This document shows, piece after piece, positions 1-8,855 of a stretch of 64,000 nucleotides of DNA. Source of the stretch: Lachnospiraceae bacterium. Lineage in GTDB: Bacteria > Bacillota > Clostridia > Lachnospirales > Lachnospiraceae. Location: the NCBI GenBank assembly GCA_017387565.1, contig JAFOEY010000019.1:1-64000 (forward strand), read 5' to 3'. The notes under the pieces are model-generated. The model had not been told where the DNA came from. It did not search any database and saw only the letters and a program-made list of their open reading frames with translations. The first letter of the stretch is position 1, and the number at the start of each line of letters is the position of its first letter. Both the position numbers and the translations under genes were made by a program.

Positions 1-150
1 AGTATGACTTTGGGACCCGCAAAACATGAGAAAGTAGCCCGATTAGGGCGGATTTCGATTGTTTACGGATTGCGAGAGCACAAAGTGCGTAGCAATCCGT
101 TGGTATCATGGGGGCAAAATACCTTTTGACCCCAACATCATGATATGATG
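1..150. repeat. REP/MITE-like interspersed repeat, family A, copy 1
   Basis: Non-coding repeat running off the left edge. It contains a small hairpin (GCCC gatta GGGC), then a hairpin of stem GGATTGC/GCAATCC with an inner GCAC AAA GTGC, then an imperfect GGGGgCAAAA...TTTTGACCCC palindrome, ending in CCAACATCATGATA. Related copies or fragments lie at 1141-1225, 15860-15877, 18768-18805, 27021-27120, 38145-38230, 52358-52381, 58081-58120, 59581-59600 and 60237-60313, in both orientations. No ORF runs through it. Confidence 0.8.
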
Positions 151-444
151 ATATGCTTGAAATAGCATAATTTGCTTTTGTTTACAATAAGGTATATGAT
201 GATGTGAGTGTTAAAAGCAATTTTTGCCACTTTATTGATGTATATCATTGCCTCTATTTGTGCAAGCGCATTGCAAATTATACTTTTGTCACTTACTTGA
301 TATGAAAATATTGCAAAAAGATTGAGTTTATACTTACAATACCTTGAATTTCACAAATTCATTCAGTATCATATAGCATATCGGCTGACTAAGGACCGAT
401 AAAAAGTCCGGAGAATACTTTAGTTTTTCAGGGAGGAAAAGGTT
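151..444 (+). promoter_or_regulatory. AT-rich leader with a possible promoter
   Basis: No gene is visible here. A possible sigma-A promoter has TTGCAA at 311-316 and TACAAT at 335-340 with an 18-bp spacer, and would serve the small Cys-rich gene at 445. Around 383-418 the leader has a short hairpin-like GGACCGAT/AAAAAGTCC stretch. The promoter is inferred from consensus only. Confidence 0.35.
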
Positions 445-621
445 ATGGCAGACAGTTGTGACACATGCGTCAATTACATATATGATGAAGATTATGAATG
501 TTATTGCTGTGACTGTGATCTGGATGAAGATGAAATGAGTAGGTTTTTAAGCGGCAATTACAAGGATTGTCCCTATTATCAGCTGGATGATGAATATCTG
601 ATTGTACGGCATCAGATGTAG
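445..621 (+). CDS. Small Cys- and acid-rich protein, DUF6472-like
   Basis: A 58-residue protein with seven cysteines arranged as CxxC (5, 8), a CxCCxC cluster (19, 21, 22, 24) and C42 in a CPYY motif, followed by YQLDDEY. This arrangement suggests a small metal- or redox-binding fold. It resembles the DUF6472 mini-proteins common in Lachnospiraceae, whose function is unknown. The start is set by GGGAGG at 431-436. The stop lies 11 nt before the next gene, so the two are probably co-transcribed. The gene is short enough to be missed by length filters. Confidence 0.75.
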   Translation: MADSCDTCVNYIYDEDYECYCCDCDLDEDEMSRFLSGNYKDCPYYQLDDEYLIVRHQM

Positions 622-632
622 AGGAGAAAAAA

Positions 633-1076
633 ATGATTCGAGCAATGACATTGGAAGATTATGAAAACGTCCACGCGTTATGGATGAAAATCAAGGGTTT
701 TGCGATTCGCAGCATTGATGATTCTAAAGAAGGTGTGGAGCGCTTTTTAAATAGAAATCCGGGCATCAGTGTGGTGGCGGAAGAAGACGGTAAGATTGTA
801 GGAGCAATTCTTTGCGGGCATGACGGCAGAAGAGGCTGTATGTATCATGTATGTGTAGATCCCGATTATCGCTTAAAGGGAATCGGGAAAAGTATGGTCG
901 TGTTTGCCATGGAAGCTCTGCGAAAAGAGAAAATCAACAAGGTTTCCCTGATTGCATTTACAAAAAATGATATTGGAAATGCATTTTGGAAAGAGATTGG
1001 CTGGACCGGTCGAAAAGATTTAAACTATTACGATTTTACATTAAATACAGCTAATATTGAGGCATTTAATCAATAG
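633..1076 (+). CDS. GNAT family N-acetyltransferase
   Basis: A 147-residue single-domain GNAT protein expected to transfer an acetyl group from acetyl-CoA to an amine. The acetyl-CoA pyrophosphate loop is seen as YRLKGIGKSM (R-x-x-G-x-G type) near residue 80, preceded by the beta-4 strand MYHVCVDP. The C-terminal half has the usual IGNAFWKEIGW segment. The ribosome binding site GAGGAG sits just before the ATG. It follows the Cys-rich mini-gene by 11 nt. The substrate cannot be told from sequence; proximity to argB suggests nothing firm, since a repeat element separates them. Confidence 0.85.
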   Translation: MIRAMTLEDYENVHALWMKIKGFAIRSIDDSKEGVERFLNRNPGISVVAEEDGKIVGAILCGHDGRRGCMYHVCVDPDYRLKGIGKSMVVFAMEALRKEKINKVSLIAFTKNDIGNAFWKEIGWTGRKDLNYYDFTLNTANIEAFNQ

Positions 1077-1140
1077 AAGCAGTTTATTTAGACAAAAGTC
1101 AGAAATCGTTCCTGTTACACAGAAGTGTAATATATGAAAA

Positions 1141-1225
1141 TAATTATGATGTTGGGGTCAAAAGGTGTTTTGCCCTATGATACCAATGGACTGCTACGCA
1201 CTTTGTGCTCTCCCTGGTATCATAA
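1141..1225. repeat. Family A repeat, copy 2, upstream of argB
   Basis: Inverted-orientation copy: ATGATGTTGGGGTCAAAAGG, then TTTTGCCC, then ATGATACCAATGGA, then the TGCTACGCACTTTGTGCTC hairpin arm, ending GGTATCAT. It happens to be an open frame fused to argB, so a naive start at 1134 would add about 44 repeat-encoded residues to ArgB. Confidence 0.8.
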
Positions 1226-1265
1226 TTGTAAAACGATAAAAAGACAGCAGAAAGAGGCAATTATC

Positions 1266-2198
1266 ATGGGACAAAGAGAAATGGAAAAAATCATGCAGAA
1301 AGCAGAGGTTTTAATTGAGGCATTACCTTATATTCAGAGATTTAACCGAAAAATCATTGTGGTTAAATATGGCGGAAGTGCCATGAGTGATGAGGAATTA
1401 CAAAAAAATGTCATCAAAGATGTTACCTTGCTGAAACTTGTCGGATTTAAACCGATTATTGTGCATGGTGGTGGAAAAGCCATTAGTAAATGGGTTGGAA
1501 AAGTCGGAAAAGAGGCTGAGTTTATCAACGGGCTTCGTGTAACAGATGCAGAGACCATGGAAATTGCGGAAATGGTTCTTTCCCGTGTGAATAAAAGTCT
1601 GGTTACCATGGTTCAGGAACTGGGTGTGAAGGCTGTGGGAATCAGTGGAAAAGATGGTGGTTTATTAAAGGTTGAAAAAAAATATTCCGACGGAAAGGAT
1701 ATTGGTTACGTTGGCAATATCAAGGAAGTAGACAGTAAGATTTTATATGATCTTTTAGATAATGATTTCCTCCCCATCGTAGCTCCGATCGGATTGGATG
1801 ATAATTATGAGACCTACAATATCAATGCTGATGATGCCGCCTGTGCTATCGCAAAAGCCGTAGGCGCAGATAAACTGGTATTCTTAACGGATATCGAAGG
1901 TCTATATCGTGACATTAATGATAAGAGTACGTTTATTTCCCGACTGACCGCATCGGAAGCGGATGAGTTGATTGACAGCGGTGTAATCGGAGGCGGAATG
2001 CTGCCGAAGTTAAATAACTGTACTTCTGCAATTAAATGTGGCGTATCACGGGTTCATATCTTAGACGGAAGAGTTCCGCATTGCCTGCTTTTGGAAATCT
2101 TTACCAAACAAGGTATCGGAACAGCTATTTTATCGGATGATGATAATCTTGCCAAAGGGATTCAGCGCGATAAGTTCTGCCCGGAGCATGGACTGTAA
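1266..2198 (+). CDS. argB: Acetylglutamate kinase
   Basis: Phosphorylates N-acetyl-L-glutamate with ATP, the second step of arginine/ornithine synthesis, in the cytoplasm. The 310-residue amino-acid-kinase fold shows the N-terminal VVKYGGSAM phosphate-binding segment, the [11 protein letters not shown] acetylglutamate loop, [12 protein letters not shown], and the C-terminal [10 protein letters not shown] motif. Length is normal for ArgB once the start is placed at 1266 (AGAGG upstream) or 1281. The longer in-frame start at 1134 lies within a repeat and is rejected. argD follows after 150 nt; argC and argJ are not in the window. Confidence 0.95.
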   Translation: MGQREMEKIMQKAEVLIEALPYIQRFNRKIIVVKYGGSAMSDEELQKNVIKDVTLLKLVGFKPIIVHGGGKAISKWVGKVGKEAEFINGLRVTDAETMEIAEMVLSRVNKSLVTMVQELGVKAVGISGKDGGLLKVEKKYSDGKDIGYVGNIKEVDSKILYDLLDNDFLPIVAPIGLDDNYETYNINADDAACAIAKAVGADKLVFLTDIEGLYRDINDKSTFISRLTASEADELIDSGVIGGGMLPKLNNCTSAIKCGVSRVHILDGRVPHCLLLEIFTKQGIGTAILSDDDNLAKGIQRDKFCPEHGL

Positions 2199-2348
2199 AT
2201 TATATTGATGCGTTATGGAAACAAATGATAAATGATCGGCGTTAGTGTTGACCGAAGATAATGAAGTAAACGGAAGAAGTTATTATAGTAATTTAGAAAT
2301 CATTGCACTAAAATACGTATAAGGACTGTGACGTGAGGAGATAATACA

Positions 2349-3539
2349 ATGAGTGAAAAAATGCAGGCTTACATAGAGGAAGCGGAAAGTGCACTTTTGC
2401 ATACATACAATCGTTATCAGATTGTTTTAGATCATGGAAAAGATGTTCATTTATATGATATGGATGGAAAGGAATATCTGGATTTTGTGTCCGGTATTGC
2501 TGTTTTTGCGCTTGGTTACGGCAACGAAGAATATAATCAGGCATTGAAAGATCAGATCGATAAAGTGATTCATACTTCCAATTATTATTACAATGCACCG
2601 GCCATTGAGGCTGCTAAAAAGATGAAAGAGGTATCCGGACTTGACCGTGTTTTCTTTACCAATTCCGGCGCGGAAGCAATCGAGGGTGCAATCAAAGCGG
2701 CAAGAAAATATGCCTTTTTAAAAGATGGAAAGACGGATCATGAAATCATTGCCATGAATCATTCCTTTCACGGTCGTACCATGGGAGCTTTGTCTGTCAC
2801 AGGAAATCCGCATTATCGAGAAGCTTTTGAGCCCATGATCGGAAATATCCGGTTTGCGGATTTTAATGATCTGGAAAGTGTAAAAGCACAGATTACGGAT
2901 AAGACCTGTGCAATCATTTTTGAAACTGTTCAGGGCGAGGGAGGAATCTATCCGGTAGAAGAAGAATTTTTGAAGGGCGTTCGTGATATCTGTGATGAAA
3001 AAGATATTTTATTGATATTGGATGAAATCCAGTGCGGCATGGGACGAACCGGATATATGTATGCATGGCAGAAATATGGTGTGAAACCGGATATTATGAC
3101 GACGGCAAAGGCACTTGGCTGTGGCGTTCCCGTGGGTGCGTTTTTATTAAATGAAAAAGTCGGGCAGGCATCGCTTACTGCAGGAGACCACGGTACCACA
3201 TATGGAGGAAATCCACTGGCGTGTGCAGCCATCTGTAAAGTTTTTGAGTTATTTGAGAAACAGAATGTGCTTGAAAATGTCAGAGAAGTATCCGCGTATC
3301 TGGAAGAAAAACTGGATGAAGTGGCAGCAGGTTGTGAAGATATCGAAACCCGCAGAGGAAGCGGTCTGATGCAGGGACTTGTGTTTAAAAAGCCGGTAGG
3401 AGATATTATTACAAAGGCACTCGAGCGTGGACTGATTTTGATTAATGCGGGAACCAATATCATTCGGTTTGTACCGCCTCTTGTTATTAACAAGAATCAT
3501 GTAGATGAAATGATTGCAATATTGAAAACATGTTTATGA
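2349..3539 (+). CDS. argD: Acetylornithine aminotransferase
   Basis: A PLP-dependent class III aminotransferase (396 residues) that converts N-acetylglutamate semialdehyde to N-acetylornithine. Visible motifs are FTNSGAEAIEGAIK (phosphate binding), SFHGRTMGALS, the LILDEIQCGMGRTG Asp-containing strand, and the PLP lysine in TTAKALGCGVPVGAF. The ribosome binding site GAGGAG is 10 nt before the ATG. Together with argB it forms part of an arginine gene pair. Closely related ornithine or succinyl-diaminopimelate transaminases are possible alternatives, but context favours argD. Confidence 0.93.
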   Translation: MSEKMQAYIEEAESALLHTYNRYQIVLDHGKDVHLYDMDGKEYLDFVSGIAVFALGYGNEEYNQALKDQIDKVIHTSNYYYNAPAIEAAKKMKEVSGLDRVFFTNSGAEAIEGAIKAARKYAFLKDGKTDHEIIAMNHSFHGRTMGALSVTGNPHYREAFEPMIGNIRFADFNDLESVKAQITDKTCAIIFETVQGEGGIYPVEEEFLKGVRDICDEKDILLILDEIQCGMGRTGYMYAWQKYGVKPDIMTTAKALGCGVPVGAFLLNEKVGQASLTAGDHGTTYGGNPLACAAICKVFELFEKQNVLENVREVSAYLEEKLDEVAAGCEDIETRRGSGLMQGLVFKKPVGDIITKALERGLILINAGTNIIRFVPPLVINKNHVDEMIAILKTCL

Positions 3540-3746
3540 TTGTAAAGATATTCGGATTGAGAGAGCATAAAGTGTGAAGTTGTCCGTTGAAATATCGTTG
3601 GGATGCTTTCATGATAAAAATATTTTTGTGATATAATGCTTTCATGATAAAAATGTTTTGTGATATAAATGTGTTCATTTAAAAAGTAAATTTGTGATTG
3701 AAAACGATATATCACTTGAAAAAGAAAAATAGAACTGGGAAAAGCT
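3540..3746 (+). promoter_or_regulatory. Duplicated promoter-like segment before the solute-binding protein gene
   Basis: Contains a degenerate family A fragment (about 3550-3600) and a tandem duplication of a 32-33 bp unit at 3604-3636 and 3637-3668. Each unit holds TTTTGTGATATAA, an extended -10-like TGATATAA(T/A). No ORF is supported. Confidence 0.5.
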
Positions 3747-5189
3747 ATGACAAAAAGAATTTATTCCGTTCTGCTGGTTATACTCATGACAGTGTTTACG
3801 GCAGTGACCGGATATGTTAACCAGGATGCAGGACCTGTAGTTGTTGTGGATGAAGGCCTGTTTCATAAAAAAGAGAATATTGAAATCTGGTATACGGATG
3901 AGGCTTTGGGAGACTATCTGGCAAGAGCGGCATTGCAGTATTATGAAGACGAGGGTGTGAGAGTTGTTCCGACTTATGTTTCCGGTGTCCAATATCTTGA
4001 GCAGATCAATGATGCACAGATTCGCGGGGAAAATGCTCCGGATTTGTATATTGTCAGTAACGACATGTTGCAAAAGGCATATCTGTCCGGTATGGCAGCT
4101 CCTATTATGGATGAGCAGGGACTGGTAAATGAGCAGCACTTTTCAAAGGCAGCATTGTCTGCTGTCACGTATCAGGATAAGCTTTTAGGTTATCCATTGT
4201 ATTTTGAAACGTCATTATTTATTTATAATGAGACCTATCTACATGATATGGCTGTTGCAACCATTGAAGCAGAAAGAAATGCCGCTGAAGGTGAAGCAGC
4301 ACAGGAAATGGCTGATGCTGCACAGTCTGCACAGGAGTTGGAGATGTTGGCAACAGCTGATACGACATCTGACACAACGGTGCAAGTTGAGCTTTCGGAA
4401 GATGAAATTCTGAATAAAGAAATGGAACTGGTACCGGTTTCGATTGATCGAATCTTATCTTTTGCGGAATCCTATGATGCACCGGAAAATGTTGAGGCTG
4501 TCTTTAAATGGGATGTGTCAGATATTTTTTATAATTACTTTATTGTAGGAGACAGTATCTGTATCGGTGGTGAAAACGGAGATGATTTAAATCAGATTGA
4601 TATTTACAATCAGGCCGCGGCTGATTGCTTAACGCGTTACCAGGAATTGAATCAGTTCTTTTCTATCGACAGCGCTTCGGTTTCCTATGAAGAAGTATTA
4701 CAGGATTTTATTGATGGAAAGATTGTATTTACGGTTGCAACTACGGATGCCATTAACCGGTTGAAGCAGGCAAAGGAAAAGGGCGAATTTCAATATGAGT
4801 ATGCCATTACTGCGATACCTCAGGTAAGTGATACCCTTGCATCCAGAAGCCTTTCGGTAACAGATGCGATTGTTATCAACGGATATAGCGAATCGGAAGA
4901 AGCTGCTAACCGTTTTGCTTCTTATCTGATTGCAAATCAGGGTGAAGATTTTTATACACTGACAGATAAAATTCCTGCGAAAACAGATATTGTGTACGAG
5001 AATACTGCAATTTATGCGGCTTTGGATGAATATGCCATATCCATTCCCATGCCAAAGATGATGCGTACTTCCAGTTTCTGGGCACAGCTTGAAATTGCTT
5101 TTACCAAGATCTGGGATGGAGAAGATGTGAATACTGTTTTGTTTAATCTGGATCAGACGGTTAAGAACCAGATTGCCGGGACAGAGTAA
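3747..5189 (+). CDS. Orphan extracellular solute-binding-like protein
   Basis: A 480-residue exported protein with an N-terminal hydrophobic segment (about residues 5-22) and a periplasmic-binding-protein-like body (IEIWYTDEALGDYLARA near the start; APDLYIVSNDML; ASYLIANQGEDF near the end). This pattern resembles family 1 ABC solute-binding proteins. There is no lipobox cysteine, so it is probably released or membrane-anchored by its N-terminus. Residues about 170-225 form an Ala/Glu/Thr-rich insert. No permease or ATPase genes are adjacent, so a transport role is uncertain; a sensing or wall-related role is possible. The start follows a weak GGGAAAAGC-type ribosome binding site. Confidence 0.6.
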   Translation: MTKRIYSVLLVILMTVFTAVTGYVNQDAGPVVVVDEGLFHKKENIEIWYTDEALGDYLARAALQYYEDEGVRVVPTYVSGVQYLEQINDAQIRGENAPDLYIVSNDMLQKAYLSGMAAPIMDEQGLVNEQHFSKAALSAVTYQDKLLGYPLYFETSLFIYNETYLHDMAVATIEAERNAAEGEAAQEMADAAQSAQELEMLATADTTSDTTVQVELSEDEILNKEMELVPVSIDRILSFAESYDAPENVEAVFKWDVSDIFYNYFIVGDSICIGGENGDDLNQIDIYNQAAADCLTRYQELNQFFSIDSASVSYEEVLQDFIDGKIVFTVATTDAINRLKQAKEKGEFQYEYAITAIPQVSDTLASRSLSVTDAIVINGYSESEEAANRFASYLIANQGEDFYTLTDKIPAKTDIVYENTAIYAALDEYAISIPMPKMMRTSSFWAQLEIAFTKIWDGEDVNTVLFNLDQTVKNQIAGTE

Positions 5190-5242
5190 GCAAAGACTTA
5201 TTTATGAATAAATAAAGCCGGGCAAGGAAAAACTAACCATAT

Positions 5243-5261
5243 GGACTGCTATCTGCAGTCC
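5243..5261 (+). other. Perfect 7-bp hairpin in the leader of the DMT gene
   Basis: GGACTGC TATCT GCAGTCC lies just upstream of the AAAGGAG ribosome binding site of the gene at 5285. No T-run follows, so it is not a simple terminator. It may affect translation or mRNA stability, which is inference. Confidence 0.5.
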
Positions 5262-5284
5262 GGAAGATGAAAGGAGAGTTTTTC

Positions 5285-5722
5285 ATGCTTGGTTTTTTTA
5301 TTGCTATTATATCGGGAGCCCTGATGGGAATACAGGGCGTGTTTAACACGGGAGTAACTAAAGCATCCTCAGTTTGGAGTGCCAGTGCATTTGTCCAGTT
5401 TAGTGCATTGCTTGTCTGCCTTTTTGTCTGGGCTCTTACTGACAGAACCAATTTGTTAAATGTATTTCATGTAGATTCCAAGTATATGCTTTTGGGTGGA
5501 GCAATTGGAGCTTTTATCACGTATACGGTTGTGGTAAGTGTTAGCAAACTCGGTCCTGCAAAAGCGGCTATGTTTATTGTCATTGCGCAGTTAATCGTTG
5601 CTTATTTAATCGAATTGCTGGGATTGTTTGGCATAACAAAGCAGCCTATATCGATGAAAAAAGTGTTGGGAATGCTGATTGCCATTATCGGAATTGTCAT
5701 TTTTAAGTGGGAAAGTGCATAA
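5285..5722 (+). CDS. DMT-type small membrane protein (DUF606/YdcZ-like)
   Basis: A 145-residue hydrophobic protein with about five transmembrane helices, beginning MLGFFIAIISGALMG and containing GVFNTGVTKASSVWSA and LGPAKAAMFIVIAQL. It resembles the DUF606/YdcZ half-size members of the drug/metabolite transporter superfamily, which often act as pairs; here only one copy is seen. The start at 5285 is preferred because AAAGGAG lies immediately upstream, while the ATG at 5267 precedes that site. The substrate is unknown. Confidence 0.75.
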   Translation: MLGFFIAIISGALMGIQGVFNTGVTKASSVWSASAFVQFSALLVCLFVWALTDRTNLLNVFHVDSKYMLLGGAIGAFITYTVVVSVSKLGPAKAAMFIVIAQLIVAYLIELLGLFGITKQPISMKKVLGMLIAIIGIVIFKWESA

Positions 5723-5872
5723 AATGTTGTGATTTGAATAAATGAACGATGTGTTTTTGGCATTTTGTAACAATTCTGTAAAAACTATCTTGTAAAGTTC
5801 AAATCTTTGGAATAAAATATAAGACACGATTAGCATAGAAGGACCTTCTGTTGAAAAATAGGAGGTATGTTA

Positions 5873-6556
5873 ATGAAAAAACGATTATGTATTCTATTGT
5901 GTTATCCATGTACGGCAATTCTGTTATCTGTCATTATTCTTATTCTTTCCGGGTGTTCTACTCAAAAGGACTATGTTTTATCGGATGATGATAGCGAATA
6001 TGTGCTTTTGTCAGAAGAGAATTCGGATCGTAAAAAGGATTTCCAAAATGATTCTGATAAGGAAACGGAGCAAATTGCGAATGAAACAAATGTCGAACAG
6101 GATGCGGACGATGAGGATTATCTGATTTATGTTGATATCTGTGGAGCCGTAAACAATCCGGGAGTATATTCTTTTCATGAAGGAGCACGCGTCTTTGAGG
6201 TGATTACGGCTGCGGGAGGATTGACGGATAATGCGTGTTTAGAATCTGTCAATCGTGCAGAGAGTGTTTCCGACGGGCAAAAGCTATATATTCAAAATGA
6301 AATCGAATGGGAACAGCAGAAAAAGAATGGCGCATTGCAGACGAATACAGAAACGGATGACGGACTGGTTAATTTAAATGATGCATCCGAAAGTGAATTA
6401 TGTACACTTCCCGGCATAGGCGCTACAAGGGCGCAGGCGATTATTGCTTATCGGGAAGAACAGGGTGGTTTTGCAACCATTGAGGAGATACAAAATGTTT
6501 CCGGAATAAAAAGCGGAACATATGAAAAAATAAAGAACCTGATTAAGGTAAAATAG
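5873..6556 (+). CDS. comEA: ComEA-type competence lipoprotein
   Basis: A DNA-uptake receptor at the outer face of the membrane. The N-terminus has a lipobox ending LSGC (Cys at about residue 28), a charged linker, a SLBB-type domain (IYVDICGAVNNPGVYSF...LYI, about 83-140) and a C-terminal helix-hairpin-helix pair (VNLNDASESELCTLPGIGATRAQAI shortened here; second hairpin IQNVSGIKSGTYEKIK) that binds DNA. Length 227 fits the family. AGGAGG at 5860-5865 selects ATG 5873 over 5867. comEC lies 3.2 kb downstream, separated by a two-component system and a GerM protein. Confidence 0.9.
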   Translation: MKKRLCILLCYPCTAILLSVIILILSGCSTQKDYVLSDDDSEYVLLSEENSDRKKDFQNDSDKETEQIANETNVEQDADDEDYLIYVDICGAVNNPGVYSFHEGARVFEVITAAGGLTDNACLESVNRAESVSDGQKLYIQNEIEWEQQKKNGALQTNTETDDGLVNLNDASESELCTLPGIGATRAQAIIAYREEQGGFATIEEIQNVSGIKSGTYEKIKNLIKVK

Positions 6557-6605
6557 GTAATCCGGGTTTTACGATTCCCAATAAGTCCGGGTGAATGGAG
6601 TTAAT

Positions 6606-7295
6606 ATGTCAAAAAAAGTATTGGTTGTAGATGATGAGAAATTAATTGTAAAAGGAATTCGTTTCAGTTTAGAACAGGATGGAATGGAAGTTACTTGTGC
6701 TTACGATGGAGAAGAGGCACTGACATTGGCAAAAGCCGAAAAATTCGATATCATTCTTTTGGATGTCATGTTGCCCGGACTGACCGGTTTTGAGGTTTGT
6801 CAGCAGATTCGTGATTTTTCCAATGTTCCGATCATTATGCTGACGGCAAAGGGTGATGATATGGATAAGATTCTGGGACTGGAATATGGTGCGGATGATT
6901 ATATTACAAAACCTTTTAATATTTTAGAGGTGAAGGCGCGTATCAAAGCAATTATGCGACGCTCCGGCTCTGCTTCCAAAGAGAAAAAGCCGGAAGATGC
7001 AATTTTGGAAAGAGGCGATATCAAAATTGACAGAGAAAGCCGCCGTGTATATATTGAGGGACGTGAGATTAATCTTACTGCCAAAGAATTTGACGTTTTG
7101 GAACTTCTGATGATGAATCCAAATAAAGTATACAGTCGGGAAAAATTATTGACTCTTGTGTGGGGAGAAGACTATCCCGGAGATGTCAGAACTGTGGATG
7201 TACATATCAGACGATTACGTGAAAAGACCGAAGAAAACCCCAGTGAACCCAAATACGTTCATACCAAATGGGGTGTGGGATATTATTTCAAATAA
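6606..7295 (+). CDS. OmpR/PhoB-family response regulator
   Basis: A 229-residue transcription factor with a receiver domain (KVLVVDDEK; phospho-acceptor Asp53 in ILLDVMLPG; Lys in DDYITKPF) and a winged-helix DNA-binding domain (LTAKEFDVLELLM...VDVHIRRLREK). The start at 6606 follows GAATGGAG; an upstream in-frame GTG at 6591 overlaps that site. The partner histidine kinase begins 12 nt after the stop, so the pair forms an operon with the GerM and comEC genes downstream. The regulon is unknown. It resembles WalR/PhoP-type regulators, but identity cannot be fixed. Confidence 0.92.
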   Translation: MSKKVLVVDDEKLIVKGIRFSLEQDGMEVTCAYDGEEALTLAKAEKFDIILLDVMLPGLTGFEVCQQIRDFSNVPIIMLTAKGDDMDKILGLEYGADDYITKPFNILEVKARIKAIMRRSGSASKEKKPEDAILERGDIKIDRESRRVYIEGREINLTAKEFDVLELLMMNPNKVYSREKLLTLVWGEDYPGDVRTVDVHIRRLREKTEENPSEPKYVHTKWGVGYYFK

Positions 7296-7307
7296 CAGGA
7301 TAAAAAC

Positions 7308-8807
7308 TTGAAAACAACATTACTATCATTATTTCAAAAAATCATATCTCGTCTGCATTTTGTAAAAAGTCTGCGTTTCCGTATCTTTATGATTATCATT
7401 GTGGTTGGTTATGTTCCAACCTTAATGATGCGATACGGAATTTTGCAGAATTATGAAAATCGTGCAGTCTCGCTACGTATTGCTGAGGTTGAAAATCAGG
7501 CAATGATTCTTGCCAATCACTTAGCGGTTAATAACTATTTACAAAACCCCAATTCTGATACCATAAATGCCGAACTGTTGCAGTTATCCGCATTATACGA
7601 TGGAAGGGTTCTTGTGATTGACCAGAATTTTATCGCTGTAAAAGATACCTATGGAATCAGCGAAGGAAAAACGATTATTTCGGAAGAAGTCATTCTGTGT
7701 TTTAAAGGCAAAAATTCCAATCATTATGACAGTCATAATCGTTATATTGAGATTACAACTCCCATTACATTAACAGCAGAGGTTGGTAATGAAACGGGTA
7801 TCGGTAAAATTGCGGAAACGGAAAATCAGACCATTGGTGTGATGTTAATCAGTGTTTCAACGGACAATATTAATACCAACATTCAGGTTCTGGATGAAAA
7901 AGCCCGTACTTTACAATTATTAATGATGCTTCTTATGATTTGCCTTTCCTGGTTTGCATCAAAGCTTCTGATGAAACCTTTTGATAAGGTGACTTCTGCA
8001 ATTGGTGAGGTAAAGGACGGATTTGAAAGCGAGATATCAGATGTTCCGGATTATGTTGAGACAGAGCATATTATTCAAGCGTTCAATGAAGTATTAAAAC
8101 GAATGAAGGTTTTGGATGAGTCAAGACAGGAATTTGTTTCCAATGTGTCACATGAATTAAAGACACCGCTTACTTCCATGAAAGTACTGGCAGATTCTTT
8201 AAATGCCCAGGAAAATGTTCCGGTGGAGCTGTATCAGGAATTTATGCTGGATATTGCGGATGAAATCGACAGGGAAAACAAAATTATCAATGACTTACTT
8301 TCTTTGGTAAAAATGGATAAAACCTCATCAGATCTAAATGTGGAATCGATTGATATCAATCAAATGATTGAATTGATTTTAAAACGCCTAAAGCCGATTG
8401 CTGATCAGAAAGATATTGATCTGATTTATGAAAGTGTCAGGGAAGTTAACGCGGAAGTGGATGAAGTAAAACTCACGCTTGCGATTTCCAATCTTGTGGA
8501 AAACGGAATTAAATATAATAAAGAACACGGCTATGTGAAGGTAAGGCTGGATGCCGATCATCAGTTTTTTACCATCGAGGTGGAAGATAACGGAATCGGT
8601 ATTCCACAAGAGGCTATTGAACATATTTTTGAGAGATTTTACCGTGTTGATAAGTCACACTCCAGAAAAATCGGTGGCACCGGACTTGGTCTTGCAATTA
8701 CCAGAAATGCCATTCTAATGCACAGGGGAGCTATCAAAGTGGAGAGTACGCCGGAAAACGGAACGACATTTTCGGTAAAAATTCCGCTGACTTATGTGAC
8801 CAAATAA
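7308..8807 (+). CDS. Membrane sensor histidine kinase
   Basis: A 499-residue kinase with TM1 at about residues 24-40, an extracytoplasmic sensor region to about 200, TM2 at about 200-220, a HAMP segment, a HisKA dimerization domain with His282 in NVSHELKTPLTS, and a HATPase domain with the N box (ISNLVENGIKYN), DNGIGIP and GGTGLGLAI. It phosphorylates the regulator encoded just upstream. The start is a TTG at 7308 behind AGGATAAA; no better in-frame ATG precedes the first TM. The kinase and HATPase motifs are intact. Confidence 0.92.
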   Translation: MKTTLLSLFQKIISRLHFVKSLRFRIFMIIIVVGYVPTLMMRYGILQNYENRAVSLRIAEVENQAMILANHLAVNNYLQNPNSDTINAELLQLSALYDGRVLVIDQNFIAVKDTYGISEGKTIISEEVILCFKGKNSNHYDSHNRYIEITTPITLTAEVGNETGIGKIAETENQTIGVMLISVSTDNINTNIQVLDEKARTLQLLMMLLMICLSWFASKLLMKPFDKVTSAIGEVKDGFESEISDVPDYVETEHIIQAFNEVLKRMKVLDESRQEFVSNVSHELKTPLTSMKVLADSLNAQENVPVELYQEFMLDIADEIDRENKIINDLLSLVKMDKTSSDLNVESIDINQMIELILKRLKPIADQKDIDLIYESVREVNAEVDEVKLTLAISNLVENGIKYNKEHGYVKVRLDADHQFFTIEVEDNGIGIPQEAIEHIFERFYRVDKSHSRKIGGTGLGLAITRNAILMHRGAIKVESTPENGTTFSVKIPLTYVTK

Positions 8808-8855
8808 TGCACTTTTGATTGTATTTTATTTGCCATGTTTGTAAAGGATATTTAT

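Noticed and set aside
1134-1265. N-terminal extension of ArgB
   Set aside because: Encoded by a family A repeat; ArgB homology begins after 1266 and a ribosome binding site is present there.
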